A stretch of DNA of 64,000 bases from Thiomonas arsenitoxydans. Its GTDB lineage: Bacteria > Pseudomonadota > Gammaproteobacteria > Burkholderiales > Burkholderiaceae_C. The notes beneath the pieces were generated by a model. It saw only the letters and a list, made by a program, of their open reading frames with translations, had not been told where the DNA came from and ran no database searches. Of the stretch, positions 20,880-30,867 are shown in pieces (position 1 is the first letter of the stretch; every line of letters starts with the position of its first letter). The stretch spans positions 2,604,001-2,668,000 of the forward strand of contig NC_014145.1 in the NCBI RefSeq assembly GCF_000253115.1. The letters are read 5' to 3'. Both the position numbers and the translations under genes were made by a program.

Positions 20880-22772
20880 TCAGGGACGCGCAATTGCATC
20901 AGGAATTTGCTGAAGGGCAAGCGGGTCTTCCAGTGTAGTGAGGTCGCCGGGGTCACGGCCTTCGCAAATCGCCTGGATCGCGCGACGCAACATTTTTCCT
21001 GAGCGGGTCTTGGGCAGTGCCGTCACCAGGCAGATGCGCTGGGGTCGAGCGACGGCGCCAAGTTGGGCGTCGACGTGGGCGGCGATGGAGGCCTGACTGG
21101 CCTGCGCAGTCACATTATCCTGCCCCGGACGCAGCACCACGAAGGCCCAGGCGGCCTGTCCTTTGAGCGCATCCTGCACGCCCACGACGGCCACCTCGGC
21201 CACTGCGGGATGCGCGCTGATGCTCTCTTCGATTTCGCGCGTGCCGAGCCGGTGTCCGGCCACATTGATGACATCGTCGGTGCGGCCGAGGATGTAGAGA
21301 TAGCCGTCGGCGTCCTGACGGCCCCAGTCGAAGGTGGAATACACCTGCCGGTTCGGGTATGTACTCCAGTAGGTATCCACAAAACGGGCGTCGTCGCCCC
21401 AGATGGTTTGCAGGCAACCGGGCGGCAGCGGCCAGTCGATCGCCACCACGCCTTTTTCGCCGGGAGCGACCGGCTCGCCGTCTGTTTCGTTGCGCAGGCA
21501 GACTTTGTAACCCGGCATGGAAACGCCGGGGGAGCCCATGCGAGAAGCCACGTCGGGAAATCCCAGCGGAGTTGCCAGAATGGGCCAGCCAGTTTCGGTT
21601 TGCCAATAGTTGTCGATCACCGGCTTGTTCAGCGATTCGGCCGCCCAGCGGCCGGTGGGTTCGTCCAGCGGCTCGCCCGCGAGAAAAATGGCACGCAGAC
21701 TCGACAGGTCGTGCCGCTGCAACAGCGCGGGGTCATGGCGCTTGAGCACGCGCATGGCGGTTGGGGCGGAGAACATCTGATTGACGCGATACTGCTCGAC
21801 GATGCGCCAGAACACAGCGGCATCCGGGCGGATGGGGGTGCCCTCGTACAGAATGGTGGTCATGCCGGAGAGCAAAGGCGCATACACGATGTAGCTATGC
21901 CCCACGACCCAGCCGATGTCGCTCGTACAGAAAAACGTCTCCCCGGGCTGGCCGCCGAAAATCACGCGCATGGACAGTTGCAGCGCCACGGCATAGCCCC
22001 CGGTATCGCGCTGCACGCCCTTGGGTTTGCCCGTCGTGCCCGAGGTATAGAGGATGTAGCTCGGATGGGTGGAATCGACCCAGACGCAGGGCACTTCCGC
22101 CCGGGCATGCCGGGTACGCAAATCGGCGTAGGAAACATCGCGCGGCTGCTGCCGGGCCCAATCCGCCAGCCCGCGATCGACCACGATGACCTGCTCGGGC
22201 GGATGCTGCGACAGACGCAGCGCTTCGTCGAGCAAGGGTTTGTACGACACGACCTTGCCCGCGCGCGATCCAGCGTCGGCGCTGACGATGACTTTGGGTT
22301 GCGCATCATCGATACGCGCCGCAAGGCTCACCGACGCGAACCCGCCGAACACCACCGAATGCACCGCACCCAGACGCACGCAGGCCAGCATGGCGAACAC
22401 CGCCTCGGGAATCATCGGCATATAGATCAGCACCCGGTCGCCCTGGGTGACGCCCAGACTCTGCAGACTGGCCGCCATGATCTGCACTTCGCGGTGCAGC
22501 TCGGCGTAGCTGTAACTGACCTCCTGCCCCGTTTCGGTGGACACATACACCAGCGCGGCTTGCCCGGCGCGCTCCGGCAGATGACGGTCGACCGCGTTGT
22601 GACAGAGGTTGGTCAAGCCCCCCGAAAACCAGGCGGAGAATGGCGGCCTGCTGCGGTCGAGCACACTGTTCCACGGTTTTTTCCAATCGATGGCCTGCGC
22701 CTGCTCGGCCCAGAAAGCTTCGGGTGAATCGACGCTGCGGCGGTAAAAATCGGCGTAAGACGCATCAATCAT
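20880..22772 (-). CDS. prpE: propionyl-CoA synthetase (propionate--CoA ligase)
   Basis: This 630-residue acyl-adenylate-forming enzyme is most like PrpE: it opens MIDASYADFYRRSVDSPEAF and has the short PrpE/AcsA-type layout. AMP-binding motifs are YTSGTTGKPKGV, DNYWQTETGWP and RTDDVINVAGHRLGT, and the acetylatable lysine motif is PKTRSGKMLRR near the C-terminus. It makes propionyl-CoA, possibly also acetyl-CoA, from the free acid. The ATG has CAGGAGA upstream. acuI lies 92 nt upstream on the same strand, suggesting a C3 acyl-CoA metabolism unit. The sox regulator follows 83 nt downstream. Confidence 0.88.
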   Translation of the reverse strand: MIDASYADFYRRSVDSPEAFWAEQAQAIDWKKPWNSVLDRSRPPFSAWFSGGLTNLCHNAVDRHLPERAGQAALVYVSTETGQEVSYSYAELHREVQIMAASLQSLGVTQGDRVLIYMPMIPEAVFAMLACVRLGAVHSVVFGGFASVSLAARIDDAQPKVIVSADAGSRAGKVVSYKPLLDEALRLSQHPPEQVIVVDRGLADWARQQPRDVSYADLRTRHARAEVPCVWVDSTHPSYILYTSGTTGKPKGVQRDTGGYAVALQLSMRVIFGGQPGETFFCTSDIGWVVGHSYIVYAPLLSGMTTILYEGTPIRPDAAVFWRIVEQYRVNQMFSAPTAMRVLKRHDPALLQRHDLSSLRAIFLAGEPLDEPTGRWAAESLNKPVIDNYWQTETGWPILATPLGFPDVASRMGSPGVSMPGYKVCLRNETDGEPVAPGEKGVVAIDWPLPPGCLQTIWGDDARFVDTYWSTYPNRQVYSTFDWGRQDADGYLYILGRTDDVINVAGHRLGTREIEESISAHPAVAEVAVVGVQDALKGQAAWAFVVLRPGQDNVTAQASQASIAAHVDAQLGAVARPQRICLVTALPKTRSGKMLRRAIQAICEGRDPGDLTTLEDPLALQQIPDAIARP

Positions 22773-22864
22773 CGCACTGTCTCCTGTTTTGTATGAATGC
22801 GGTCCAGCCTAGGAATGGGCGCTGACGCCGAACTGACTCATCGATGAGCTGAGGGAAACCGCGA

Positions 22865-23842
22865 TCAAATCTTCACCACAAGCCGACCCCGCACTTTGCC
22901 GTCGAGCAATTCTTGCGCGGCCGCTTGAGCCTGATCGAGCGGGATGTCGTGAGCGATCTGATCGAGCATCGGCGCATCGATCAGATCGGCCAGCTTCTGC
23001 CAGGCTTTGCACCGAGCCGACTGGGGCTGCATCACGCTGTCGATTCCCGCCAGTGTCACGCCCCGCAGAATGAAGGGCGCCACCGTGGTCGGGAAATCCA
23101 TGCCTCCCGCCAGACCGCACGCGGCCACCACGCCGCCCCAGCGGGTTTGCGCGCAGGCGTTGGCCAGGGTGTGGCTGCCCACCGTATCCACCACCGCCGC
23201 CCAGCGCTCTTTCTGCAACGGTTTGCCGGGCGACGAAAGCGTGTTGCGGTCGATCACTTCAGCAGCCCCGAGCGCACGCAAATAGGCTTCCTCCTGCAAT
23301 TTCCCGGTTGACGCCACGACCTTCCATCCCATTTTGGCCAGCAGTGCCACAGCCACGCTGCCTACGCCACCGCTTGCCCCCGTCACCAGCACGCTGCCCT
23401 GCGCGGGAAGCGCGCCATGCCGCTCGATCGCCAGCACGCACAGCGCCGCGGTATAACCGGCCGTACCCAACGCCATAGCCTGTCGCGCGGTGAAGGCCTT
23501 GGGCAGCCGGATCAACCAGTCTCCATTGAGCCGCGCTCGCTGGCTCAGGCAGCCCCAATGCGTTTCGCCCACGCCCCAGCCGTTGAGCACCCAGCGGTCG
23601 CCAGGCTGCCAGTCGGCATGCGTGCTTTCAAGCACCGTGCCTGCGCCGTCGATGCCCGGCACCATGGGCCAGCGCCGCACGACCGGGCCGCGGTTGGTCA
23701 GCGCCAGCGCGTCTTTGTAGTTCAGGGTGGAATATTCCACCGCGACGGTCACGTCTCCCGCAGGGAGTTCTTCGTCTGGCCATGCCGCCAGGGTGGCACT
23801 GAAGCCTTGATCGGTCTGATTGAGTTTCCAGGCAGTGAACAT
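22865..23842 (-). CDS. acuI: AcuI/YhdH-type acrylyl-CoA reductase (NADPH), MDR superfamily
   Basis: This is 325 residues from the ATG at 23842 (MFTAWKLNQTDQGFSATL); a frame extension to 23878 is unlikely. It is a zinc-free medium-chain dehydrogenase/reductase with YSTLNYKDALALTNRGPVV, PGIDGAGTV and a Rossmann motif VTGASGGVGSVAVALLAKMG. The AcuI group reduces acrylyl-CoA to propionyl-CoA. The neighbour prpE supports a role in acrylate, 3-hydroxypropionate or propionate metabolism. It is divergent from the NlpC/P60 gene. Confidence 0.88.
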   Translation of the reverse strand: MFTAWKLNQTDQGFSATLAAWPDEELPAGDVTVAVEYSTLNYKDALALTNRGPVVRRWPMVPGIDGAGTVLESTHADWQPGDRWVLNGWGVGETHWGCLSQRARLNGDWLIRLPKAFTARQAMALGTAGYTAALCVLAIERHGALPAQGSVLVTGASGGVGSVAVALLAKMGWKVVASTGKLQEEAYLRALGAAEVIDRNTLSSPGKPLQKERWAAVVDTVGSHTLANACAQTRWGGVVAACGLAGGMDFPTTVAPFILRGVTLAGIDSVMQPQSARCKAWQKLADLIDAPMLDQIAHDIPLDQAQAAAQELLDGKVRGRLVVKI

Positions 23843-23926
23843 CGTGTTTTCCCGTTGAGGCGGCAATGCTTCTTGCACTGCACAATGATTGACACATTCA
23901 AGCGTTCTATCTAAATTGACGCGATT

Positions 23927-24592
23927 ATGCGTGTCAACCCCTTGTTCGCCCAGATTGCCTTGGCCTGTTGCCTGTTAGGACCATGCGGCATCACCTCAGT
24001 CTGGGCCGGCCCGCGTGTGCTGCCCCAGATCGACCCGGCGCAGCCCTCTGAAAAAGCGGTGCAAGACGTGCAAAACGCCCAGCGCGACGACGCCTCGCTG
24101 CGCCAATGGTTGACGCAAAACGGCTTTGTGCATCAGGTCTCCACCCGGGCTTCCGATCTGGTGGTCAATGCGCTGAGCTTTCTGGGCGTGAAATATCGCT
24201 ACGGCGGCGACTCTGCGCGCAGCGGCTTCGATTGCTCGGGTTTTGTGCGCTACGTCTATCAGGAAACGCTGGGCACGGTACTGCCGCACAACGCCGCGGA
24301 GCAGGCGCACGAAGGCGAAAAGATTCCGGAAAGCCAGCTCAAACCGGGCGATCTGGTGTTTTTCAACACGCTGCGCCGAGCCTTCTCGCATGTGGGCATT
24401 TACATCGGCGATGGTCAGTTCATTCACTCTCCCCGACCAGGCCAGACTGTGCGCGTCGAAAATCTCGATTCGCCTTACTGGGCCAAACGCTTCGACGGCG
24501 CGCGCCGCATCATGACGAGCCCGCAGACCGAAGTCGCGCAAGACGACCCAGGCAGCAGCCCGAGCGACACGGCGGCACAGGCGGGGCAATAA
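23927..24592 (+). CDS. NlpC/P60 family cell-wall peptidase
   Basis: This is a 221-residue secreted protein. The signal peptide covers about residues 1-27 (LFAQIALACCLLGPCGITSVWAG). The NlpC/P60 domain follows with catalytic Cys in FDCSGFVRYVY, catalytic His in SHVGIYIGDG and the third polar residue in FIHSPRPG. It probably cleaves peptide stems in peptidoglycan, as Spr/MepS-type endopeptidases do. The C-terminal 25 residues are polar and low in complexity. A strong bidirectional terminator follows the gene. Confidence 0.9.
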   Translation: MRVNPLFAQIALACCLLGPCGITSVWAGPRVLPQIDPAQPSEKAVQDVQNAQRDDASLRQWLTQNGFVHQVSTRASDLVVNALSFLGVKYRYGGDSARSGFDCSGFVRYVYQETLGTVLPHNAAEQAHEGEKIPESQLKPGDLVFFNTLRRAFSHVGIYIGDGQFIHSPRPGQTVRVENLDSPYWAKRFDGARRIMTSPQTEVAQDDPGSSPSDTAAQAGQ

Positions 24593-24621
24593 GCGAGCTC
24601 GGCACCCGCTTCTGAGCAGCT

Positions 24622-24647
24622 AAAAAACGGGCCGAGGCCCGTTTTTT
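24622..24647. terminator. bidirectional intrinsic terminator
   Basis: There is a perfect 12-bp inverted repeat, AAAAAACGGGCC (24622-24633) and GGCCCGTTTTTT (24636-24647), with a 2-nt spacer. The T-runs on both strands make it suitable for the convergent NlpC/P60 gene and the pyruvate dehydrogenase operon. It overlaps the last codon of lpdA. Confidence 0.85.
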
Positions 24648-26466
24648 ATCGCCGTGGCGGCGGCAGATCGGTACAGCTGCCCTCTGCCGCCTCAGCCGCC
24701 AGACCCACGGATTCGCCCAGTGTGGGATGCGGATGGATGGTGCGGCCGATGTCCACCGCGTCCGCCCCCATCTCGATCGCCAGGGCGATTTCGCTGATAA
24801 GGTCGCCCGCGTGGGTGCCGACAATACCGCCGCCGACGATGCGGTGCGTCGCCTTATCGAACAACAGCTTGGTGAAACCCTCATCACGCCCGTTGGCGAT
24901 GGCCCGACCCGATGCCGTCCACGGAAACAGCCCCTTGGTCACGGCGATGCCTTGCGCTTTGGCTGCGTCTTCGGTCAGGCCGACCCAGGCGATCTCCGGA
25001 TCGGTATAGGCCACGCTGGGAATCACCCGCGCGTCGAAGGCCGACTTCGCCAGCACGTCGTCGCCTTTGAGTTCGCCCGCGCACACCTCGGCGGCGACAT
25101 GGCCCTCGTGCACCGCCTTGTGCGCCAGCATGGGCTGGCCGACGATGTCGCCAATGGCATGGATATGCGGCACGTTGGTGCGCAACTGCGCATCCACCGG
25201 AATGAAGCCGCGCTCGTTCACCGCCACGCCGGCCTTGTCGGCCGCGATTTTGCGGCCATTGGGCGCGCGGCCCACGGCTTGCAGCACCAGGTCGTAGCGC
25301 TGCGGCTCGGTAGGAGCACCTTCGCCCTCAAACGTCACCCAGATGCCGTCGGGCTTGGCTTGGGCGGCCACCGTCTTGGTCTTGAGCATCATGCGGTCGA
25401 AGCGCTTGGCGTTGAGCTTCTGCCAGACCTTCACCAGATCGCGGTCGGCGCCGAGCATGAGGCCGTCGAGCATTTCCACCACATCCAAGCGCGCGCCCAG
25501 CGTGGAATACACCGTGCCCATCTCCAGCCCGATGATGCCGCCGCCGACGATGAGCATCTTCTTCGGCGCCTGCTCCAGGGTGAGCGCACCGGTGGAATCG
25601 ACGATGCGCGGGTCATCGGGCAAGAAGGGCAGGCGCACCGCCTGCGAACCTGCGGCGATGATGGCGCGCTGAAAGCCCACCGTCTGCGTGGCGCCGGTCT
25701 TGTTTTGACCCTCGCCCTCGGTGAGTTCGACCTGCACATGGTGCGCGTCGATGAACGCCCCATAGCCGCGCACGACGGTGACCTTGCGCATTTTCGCCAT
25801 GGCCGCCAGACCGCCGGTGAGCTTGCCCACCACCTTGGCCTTGTGCGCCGCCAGCTTGGCGCGATCGACCTTGGGCGCGCCGAATTCCACGCCGAGGTCG
25901 GCGAAATGCGCCGCTTCGTCCATGACCGCGGCCACGTGTAGCAGCGCCTTGCTGGGTATGCAGCCGACGTTGAGGCACACGCCCCCCAAAGCGGCGTAAC
26001 GCTCGACCAGCACCACCTTCAGGCCCAGGTCGGCGGCGCGAAATGCGGCGGAATATCCCCCGGGGCCAGCGCCGAGCACCAACACGTCGCACTCCACATC
26101 GACCTTGCCAGAGAACGCGTCGGCAGCCTGCGGCGCGGGTGAGGTTTGTGGCGCCGTGTTTGTCGGCGCGGCAGCAGGCGCGGGCGGCGCGGGCGGCGCG
26201 GGCGTAGTCTCGGCGATTGCCTGCGCACCCGCAGCGTCAAGTTCCAGCAAAACCGTGCCTTCGTTTACCTTGTCGCCCAGTTTCACGCGCAGCGCCTTCA
26301 CCACGCCAGCGGCGCTGCTGGGGATCTCCATGCTGGCCTTGTCACTCTCCACCGTGACCAGCGATTGATCGACCGCGATCTGGTCTCCGGCTTTCACCAG
26401 AACCTCGATCACTTCCACATCCTTGAAGTCCCCGATATCGGGAACCTTGACTTCGATGATGGCCAT
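24646..26466 (-). CDS. lpdA: dihydrolipoyl dehydrogenase (E3) with N-terminal lipoyl domain
   Basis: This is a 606-residue protein. Residues 1-80 are a lipoyl domain with the modified Lys in ESDKASME. An Ala/Pro-rich linker (about 83-115) and a pyridine-nucleotide-disulfide oxidoreductase follow. The redox disulfide is in GGVCLNVGCIPSKAL, the FAD motif is VLGAGPGGYSAAFRAADLG, and the His-Glu catalytic pair is in HPHPTLGES near the C-terminus. It reoxidises the lipoyl groups of the pyruvate dehydrogenase complex with NAD+. The lipoyl domain is nearly identical to that of AceF. It is the last gene of aceE-aceF-lpdA, 13 nt after aceF. Confidence 0.95.
   Translation of the reverse strand: MAIIEVKVPDIGDFKDVEVIEVLVKAGDQIAVDQSLVTVESDKASMEIPSSAAGVVKALRVKLGDKVNEGTVLLELDAAGAQAIAETTPAPPAPPAPAAAPTNTAPQTSPAPQAADAFSGKVDVECDVLVLGAGPGGYSAAFRAADLGLKVVLVERYAALGGVCLNVGCIPSKALLHVAAVMDEAAHFADLGVEFGAPKVDRAKLAAHKAKVVGKLTGGLAAMAKMRKVTVVRGYGAFIDAHHVQVELTEGEGQNKTGATQTVGFQRAIIAAGSQAVRLPFLPDDPRIVDSTGALTLEQAPKKMLIVGGGIIGLEMGTVYSTLGARLDVVEMLDGLMLGADRDLVKVWQKLNAKRFDRMMLKTKTVAAQAKPDGIWVTFEGEGAPTEPQRYDLVLQAVGRAPNGRKIAADKAGVAVNERGFIPVDAQLRTNVPHIHAIGDIVGQPMLAHKAVHEGHVAAEVCAGELKGDDVLAKSAFDARVIPSVAYTDPEIAWVGLTEDAAKAQGIAVTKGLFPWTASGRAIANGRDEGFTKLLFDKATHRIVGGGIVGTHAGDLISEIALAIEMGADAVDIGRTIHPHPTLGESVGLAAEAAEGSCTDLPPPRR
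26227..26466 (-). repeat. lipoyl-domain repeat, copy in lpdA
   Basis: The first 80 codons of lpdA are a near-copy of the first 80 codons of aceF (27626-27865). The proteins differ at only about four positions, and the DNA is almost unchanged over long runs. The copies are direct repeats about 1.4 kb apart. Such similarity in DNA, not only protein, points to recent duplication or ongoing gene conversion. Confidence 0.85.
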
Positions 26467-26479
26467 ATCGCGCTCCCGG

Positions 26480-27865
26480 TCAGATCAGCACACGCCGCAG
26501 GTCGGCGAGCAACTCGCCGAGCACGGTGGTGAAGCGCGCGGCCATCGCCCCGTCGATGACGCGGTGGTCGTACGACAGCGACAGCGGCAGCATCAGCCGT
26601 GGCTGGAATGCGGCGCCGTCCCAGACCGGTTTGATCTGCGATTTGGACAGCCCCAATATGGCCACTTCCGGCGCATTGATGATGGGCGTGAAGGCCGTTC
26701 CGCCCACACCGCCCAGGCTGGAAATGGTGAAGGTCGCACCCTGCATGTCTGAAGGCTTGAGCTTGCCTTCGCGCGCCGTCGCGGCCAGCTCGCCCATTTC
26801 CTTGGCGATTTGCGCCAGGCCCTTCTTGTCCACATCCTTGAGCACCGGCACGACCAGGCCTTGCGGCGTATCGGCCGCGAAACCCAGGTGGATGTAGTCC
26901 TTCAGAATGAGGTTCTCGCCGCTTTCATCGAGCGAACTATTGAATGCGGGCATTTGCTTGAGCACCGTCACGCAGGCTTTCATCACAAAGGCGAGCATGG
27001 TGAGCTTCACGCCTTGCTTGGCCATGCGTTCGTTGCTGCTCTTGCGGAAGTCTTCCAGCTCGGTGATGTCGGCCTCGTCGAACTGGGTGACATGCGGAAT
27101 CATCGCCCAGTTGCGCGCCAGATTGGGGCCCGAGAGCTTTTTGATGCGCGACAACGGCTGGCTGCTGACCGGGCCGAACTTGGCAAAATCCACCTTGGGC
27201 CACGGCAGGAGCGTGAGCCCGCCCAGGCTGGCGGCGCCCTTGCCCGCACCGACTCCCGCGACAACCGCGGCCTGAGTCACGGTCTGGCCTGACATCACCG
27301 CCTTGACGAAGGCTTGCACATCCTCCGCGGTGATGCGGCCCTTGCTGCCGCTGCCCTTGACTTCCGCCAGAGGCACGCCGAGTTCACGCGCCAGCTTGCG
27401 CACACTTGGCGAAGCGTGCGGCAACAGCGCAGTGGTTGCTGCAGGCTCGTGCACCGGCAACGCGGCGGTGGGCGGGGTGTGCTGACGCGGCTCGGAGGCG
27501 AAACCCACGCCAACCGCCGCGGGAGGCAGCGCGACCGGCGGCGATGCCTCGGGCTGCGCAGGCTCGGCTGCTGCCGGAACGACCGGAGCGGACGGAGCTT
27601 CTGCGGCGGGCAGTGCGTCGGCGGCGCCTGCGGCGTCGAGTTCGAGCAAGACCGAGCCTTCGCTCACCTTGTCGCCCAGCTTCACCCGCAGCGCCTTCAC
27701 CACGCCGGCGGCGCTGCTGGGGATCTCCATGCTGGCCTTGTCACTCTCTACCGTGACCAGCGATTGATCGACCGCGATCTGGTCTCCGGCCTTCACCAGA
27801 ACCTCGATCACTTCCACATCTTTGAAGTCCCCGATATCGGGAACCTTGACCTCGACGACGGCCAT
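26480..27865 (-). CDS. aceF: dihydrolipoamide acetyltransferase (E2 of pyruvate dehydrogenase)
   Basis: This 461-residue protein has a single lipoyl domain at 1-80 (Lys in ESDKASME) and an Ala/Pro-rich hinge. A peripheral-subunit-binding domain lies at about 145-185 (ASPSVRKLARELGVPLAEVKGSG). The catalytic acetyltransferase domain runs to the end, with the active-site His-Arg-x-x-x-Asp-Gly present as YDHRVIDGAMAARF. It forms the core of the pyruvate dehydrogenase complex. One lipoyl domain is fewer than the three in E. coli. AGGAG precedes the ATG. aceE ends 38 nt upstream. Confidence 0.96.
   Translation of the reverse strand: MAVVEVKVPDIGDFKDVEVIEVLVKAGDQIAVDQSLVTVESDKASMEIPSSAAGVVKALRVKLGDKVSEGSVLLELDAAGAADALPAAEAPSAPVVPAAAEPAQPEASPPVALPPAAVGVGFASEPRQHTPPTAALPVHEPAATTALLPHASPSVRKLARELGVPLAEVKGSGSKGRITAEDVQAFVKAVMSGQTVTQAAVVAGVGAGKGAASLGGLTLLPWPKVDFAKFGPVSSQPLSRIKKLSGPNLARNWAMIPHVTQFDEADITELEDFRKSSNERMAKQGVKLTMLAFVMKACVTVLKQMPAFNSSLDESGENLILKDYIHLGFAADTPQGLVVPVLKDVDKKGLAQIAKEMGELAATAREGKLKPSDMQGATFTISSLGGVGGTAFTPIINAPEVAILGLSKSQIKPVWDGAAFQPRLMLPLSLSYDHRVIDGAMAARFTTVLGELLADLRRVLI
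27626..27865 (-). repeat. lipoyl-domain repeat, copy in aceF
   Basis: This is the partner of the lpdA copy at 26227-26466, with the same phase and orientation. Differences are mostly third-position changes; the longest unchanged runs span several tens of bases around the codons for the lipoylated Lys. Confidence 0.85.
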
Positions 27866-27903
27866 GTTGGGTGTCTCCTGTTGTGTGTGCGTTCGGCGGT
27901 CGT

Positions 27904-30627
27904 TCAGGCGTAGAGCGAGAACACCTTCTCCGTGTCGATGCCGTACTTGGCAATGGCCTCGGTGAGCTTGGACGCAGGCAGCGCGCCCTCATCGACCAGA
28001 CCGCGCAGCGCAGCCAGCACGATGTAGTGGCGATCGACCTCGAAGTGGCGGCGCAGCTCGGTGCGGGTATCCGAGCGGCCGAAACCGTCGGTGCCCAGCA
28101 CCCGGTAGTTGCGTCCCTTGGGCAGGAAGGGACGGATTTGTTCAGCGAACAGGCGCACATAGTCGGTGCTGGCCACCACCGGGCCTGCGTGCTTGTCGAG
28201 CTGCTGCGTGACGAAGGGCACGCGCGGCTTGTCGGTCGGGTGCAGCAGATTCCAGCGTTCGGCGGCCTTGCCATCACGCGCCAGCTCGTTGAAGCTCGGG
28301 CAGCTCCACACGTCGGCGGCGACGCCCCAGTCGCTTTCCAGCAGTTGCTGCGCCGCCAGACTTTCGCGCAGGATGGAACCAGAGCCGAGCAACTGCACGC
28401 GCTGCTTGACCTCGGCCTTGCCCGGCTTGCACAGATACATGCCCTTGAGAATCTGCTCTTCGGTGCCCGGCTGCAGCCCGGGTTGGGCGTAGTTTTCGTT
28501 GAGCAGGGTCAGGTAATAGAACACGTTTTCCTGGTTCTCGACCATGCGCTTGAGACCCGCATGTAGGATGACGGCCACTTCGTGGGCGAAGGTCGGGTCG
28601 TAGCTGATGCAGTTGGGCACATTGGCCGCCATGACCTGGCTGTGGCCGTCTTCGTGCTGTAGGCCCTCGCCGTTGAGGGTGGTACGCCCGGAGGTGCCGC
28701 CCAGCAGGAAGCCGCGCGCCAGCATGTCGCCCGCGGCCCAGATCAGGTCGCCGATGCGCTGGAAGCCGAACATCGAATAGAAGATGTAGAACGGAATGGT
28801 GATGCGGTTGCTGTGCGAGTAGCTGGTGGCCGAGGCGATCCACGAGCACATGCCGCCCGCTTCGTTGATGCCTTCCTGCAGGATCTGGCCCTGTTTGTCT
28901 TCGCGGTAATACATCACCTCGCCACGATCGACCGGGGTGTATTTCTGTCCTTCCGGCGCGTAGATGCCAATCTGCCGGTACAGCCCTTCCATGCCGAAGG
29001 TACGGGTTTCATCCACCAGAATGGGCACGACGCGCGGGCCCAGCGTCTTGTCGCGCAGCAACTGGTTGAGGCAGCGCACATAAGCCTGGGTGGTGGAGAT
29101 TTCGCGACCCTCAGCCGTCGCCTCCAGCATGGGCTGGAAAATCTCTTTCAGATCGGGCACGGGCAGATGTTCGTCGGCCTTTTCGCGGCGCTGCGGCAGC
29201 GGGCCGCCCAGGGCCTTGCGACGCTCCATCAGGTACTTCATTTCCGGCGTGTCGTCGGCCGGCTTGAAGAACGGCAGCTTGGGCAGTTCGCTGTCGGGCA
29301 CCGGGATGTTGAAGCGGTCGCGGAATTCGCGAATGTCTTCATCGGTGAGTTTTTTGACCTGGTGCGCCACATTGCGCGCCTCGGCCGCGCGGCCCATGCC
29401 ATAGCCCTTGATGGTCTTGACCAGCAGCACCGTGGGGCCGCCCTGATGGTTGGCTGCGGCGTGGAAGGCGGCATAGACTTTTTGCGGATCGTGGCCGCCG
29501 CGGTTCAGGCGCCAGATGTCTTCGTCGCTCATGTGCTCGACCATCTTGAGCAGGCGCGGGTCGCGGCCGAAGAAATGCTTGCGCACGAAGGCGCCGTCAT
29601 TGGCCTTCATCGCCTGATAGTCGCCGTCGAGCACATCCATCATCACCTGACGCAGGATGCCGTCTTTGTCGCGCGCCAGCAGCGGGTCCCAGTAAGAGCC
29701 CCAGATGAGTTTGATGACGTTCCAGCCCGAGCCGCGGAACTCGGCCTCGAGCTCCTGGATGATCTTGCCGTTGCCGCGCACCGGGCCGTCGAGGCGCTGT
29801 AGATTGCAGTTGATGACGAACACCAGGTTGTCGAGCTTTTCGCGCGCCGCCAGCCCCACGGCGCCGAGCGCCTCGGGCTCGTCCATTTCACCGTCGCCGC
29901 AGAAAGCCCAGACCTTGCGCTTGGAGGTATCGGCAATGCCACGGGCGTGCAGATACTTGAGATAGCGCGCCTGGTAGATCGCCATGATCGGCCCCAGCCC
30001 CATGCTCACCGTGGAGAATTGCCAGAAGTTCGGCATCAACTTGGGATGGGGGTAGCTCGACAGCCCTTTGCCGCCGACTTCCTGGCGGAAATGCAGGAGC
30101 TGCTCTTCCGTCAACCGCCCTTCCATATAGGCGCGGGCGTAGATGCCCGGCGCGCTATGGCCCTGAAAGTAAATCAGATCACCGCCGTGCTCGGCCGTGG
30201 GCGCGTGCCAGAAATGGTTGAAGCCGGTGCCATACATGGTGGCCAGCGAGGCGAACGAGGCCATGTGCCCGCCCAGATCCCCTCCATCGGCCGGATGCAG
30301 ACGGTTGGCATGAACCACCATCGCCATGGCGTTCCAGCGCATGTAGGCGCGCAGCCGCTCCTCGATCTCAACATTGCCCGGGCTGCGCACCTCGTCGTCG
30401 GTGGCAATGGTGTTGACGTAGGCGGTGTTGGCCGAGAAGGGCACGTCCACGCCGTTCTGCCGCGCTTCGGCGATCAGCGATTCGAGGACGAAATGCGCCC
30501 GCTGCGGGCCTTCGGCGGCGATCAGCGCGTCCAGCGCATCCAACCACTCTCGGGTTTCCTGTGGGTCGGCATCTCCCGCGGCGGCGGAAAGTGAGCTGGG
30601 TTGCATCTCGGGTAAGGCGGCCATCAT
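27904..30627 (-). CDS. aceE: pyruvate dehydrogenase E1 component, homodimeric type
   Basis: This 907-residue protein is the usual length for the homodimeric E1. It uses thiamine diphosphate to decarboxylate pyruvate and acetylate the E2 lipoyl group. Landmarks are [29 protein letters not shown], the ThDP motif [32 protein letters not shown] split across the fold, and the closing [11 protein letters not shown]. Two tandem ATGs (30627, 30624) follow GAGGAGAAC, and either may be used. It leads the aceE-aceF-lpdA operon and is divergent from a two-component system. Confidence 0.97.
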   Translation of the reverse strand: MMAALPEMQPSSLSAAAGDADPQETREWLDALDALIAAEGPQRAHFVLESLIAEARQNGVDVPFSANTAYVNTIATDDEVRSPGNVEIEERLRAYMRWNAMAMVVHANRLHPADGGDLGGHMASFASLATMYGTGFNHFWHAPTAEHGGDLIYFQGHSAPGIYARAYMEGRLTEEQLLHFRQEVGGKGLSSYPHPKLMPNFWQFSTVSMGLGPIMAIYQARYLKYLHARGIADTSKRKVWAFCGDGEMDEPEALGAVGLAAREKLDNLVFVINCNLQRLDGPVRGNGKIIQELEAEFRGSGWNVIKLIWGSYWDPLLARDKDGILRQVMMDVLDGDYQAMKANDGAFVRKHFFGRDPRLLKMVEHMSDEDIWRLNRGGHDPQKVYAAFHAAANHQGGPTVLLVKTIKGYGMGRAAEARNVAHQVKKLTDEDIREFRDRFNIPVPDSELPKLPFFKPADDTPEMKYLMERRKALGGPLPQRREKADEHLPVPDLKEIFQPMLEATAEGREISTTQAYVRCLNQLLRDKTLGPRVVPILVDETRTFGMEGLYRQIGIYAPEGQKYTPVDRGEVMYYREDKQGQILQEGINEAGGMCSWIASATSYSHSNRITIPFYIFYSMFGFQRIGDLIWAAGDMLARGFLLGGTSGRTTLNGEGLQHEDGHSQVMAANVPNCISYDPTFAHEVAVILHAGLKRMVENQENVFYYLTLLNENYAQPGLQPGTEEQILKGMYLCKPGKAEVKQRVQLLGSGSILRESLAAQQLLESDWGVAADVWSCPSFNELARDGKAAERWNLLHPTDKPRVPFVTQQLDKHAGPVVASTDYVRLFAEQIRPFLPKGRNYRVLGTDGFGRSDTRTELRRHFEVDRHYIVLAALRGLVDEGALPASKLTEAIAKYGIDTEKVFSLYA

Positions 30628-30867
30628 GTTCTCCTCATGAATTTGTGGCGCAGTATCGCAAACAATTTTTCAAATCACAAGATTTGATTTCGCATCGTGA
30701 AATTAGAGGCGCGGTTTTGCCCGATTTCTTTCATCCATCTGCCTCGTTTGAAGATCGAACTGCGTCAACGCAAAATCTGCTGGTCAACTCAACTACCGGG
30801 CGGTTCTCGACAAAACGCAGGGCCGACATTTGAGGGCCCTGTGTTCCAGACACTCTAGACTGCTCCT
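30628..30867. promoter_or_regulatory. intergenic control region between aceE and the sensor kinase gene
   Basis: These 240 nt are relatively AT-rich and separate two divergent genes. An inverted repeat CAAATC-ACAA-GATTTG lies at 30671-30686 and is followed by an imperfect second dyad, TTTC-N7-GAAA. They are candidate operators for pdh control. No PdhR-type box (AATTGGT-N3-ACCAATT) was seen. Promoters could not be assigned with confidence. Confidence 0.4.

Noticed and set aside
21063-22727. Open frame of 554 codons on the + strand opposite prpE
   Set aside because: prpE has all adenylate-forming motifs; the antisense frame has none.
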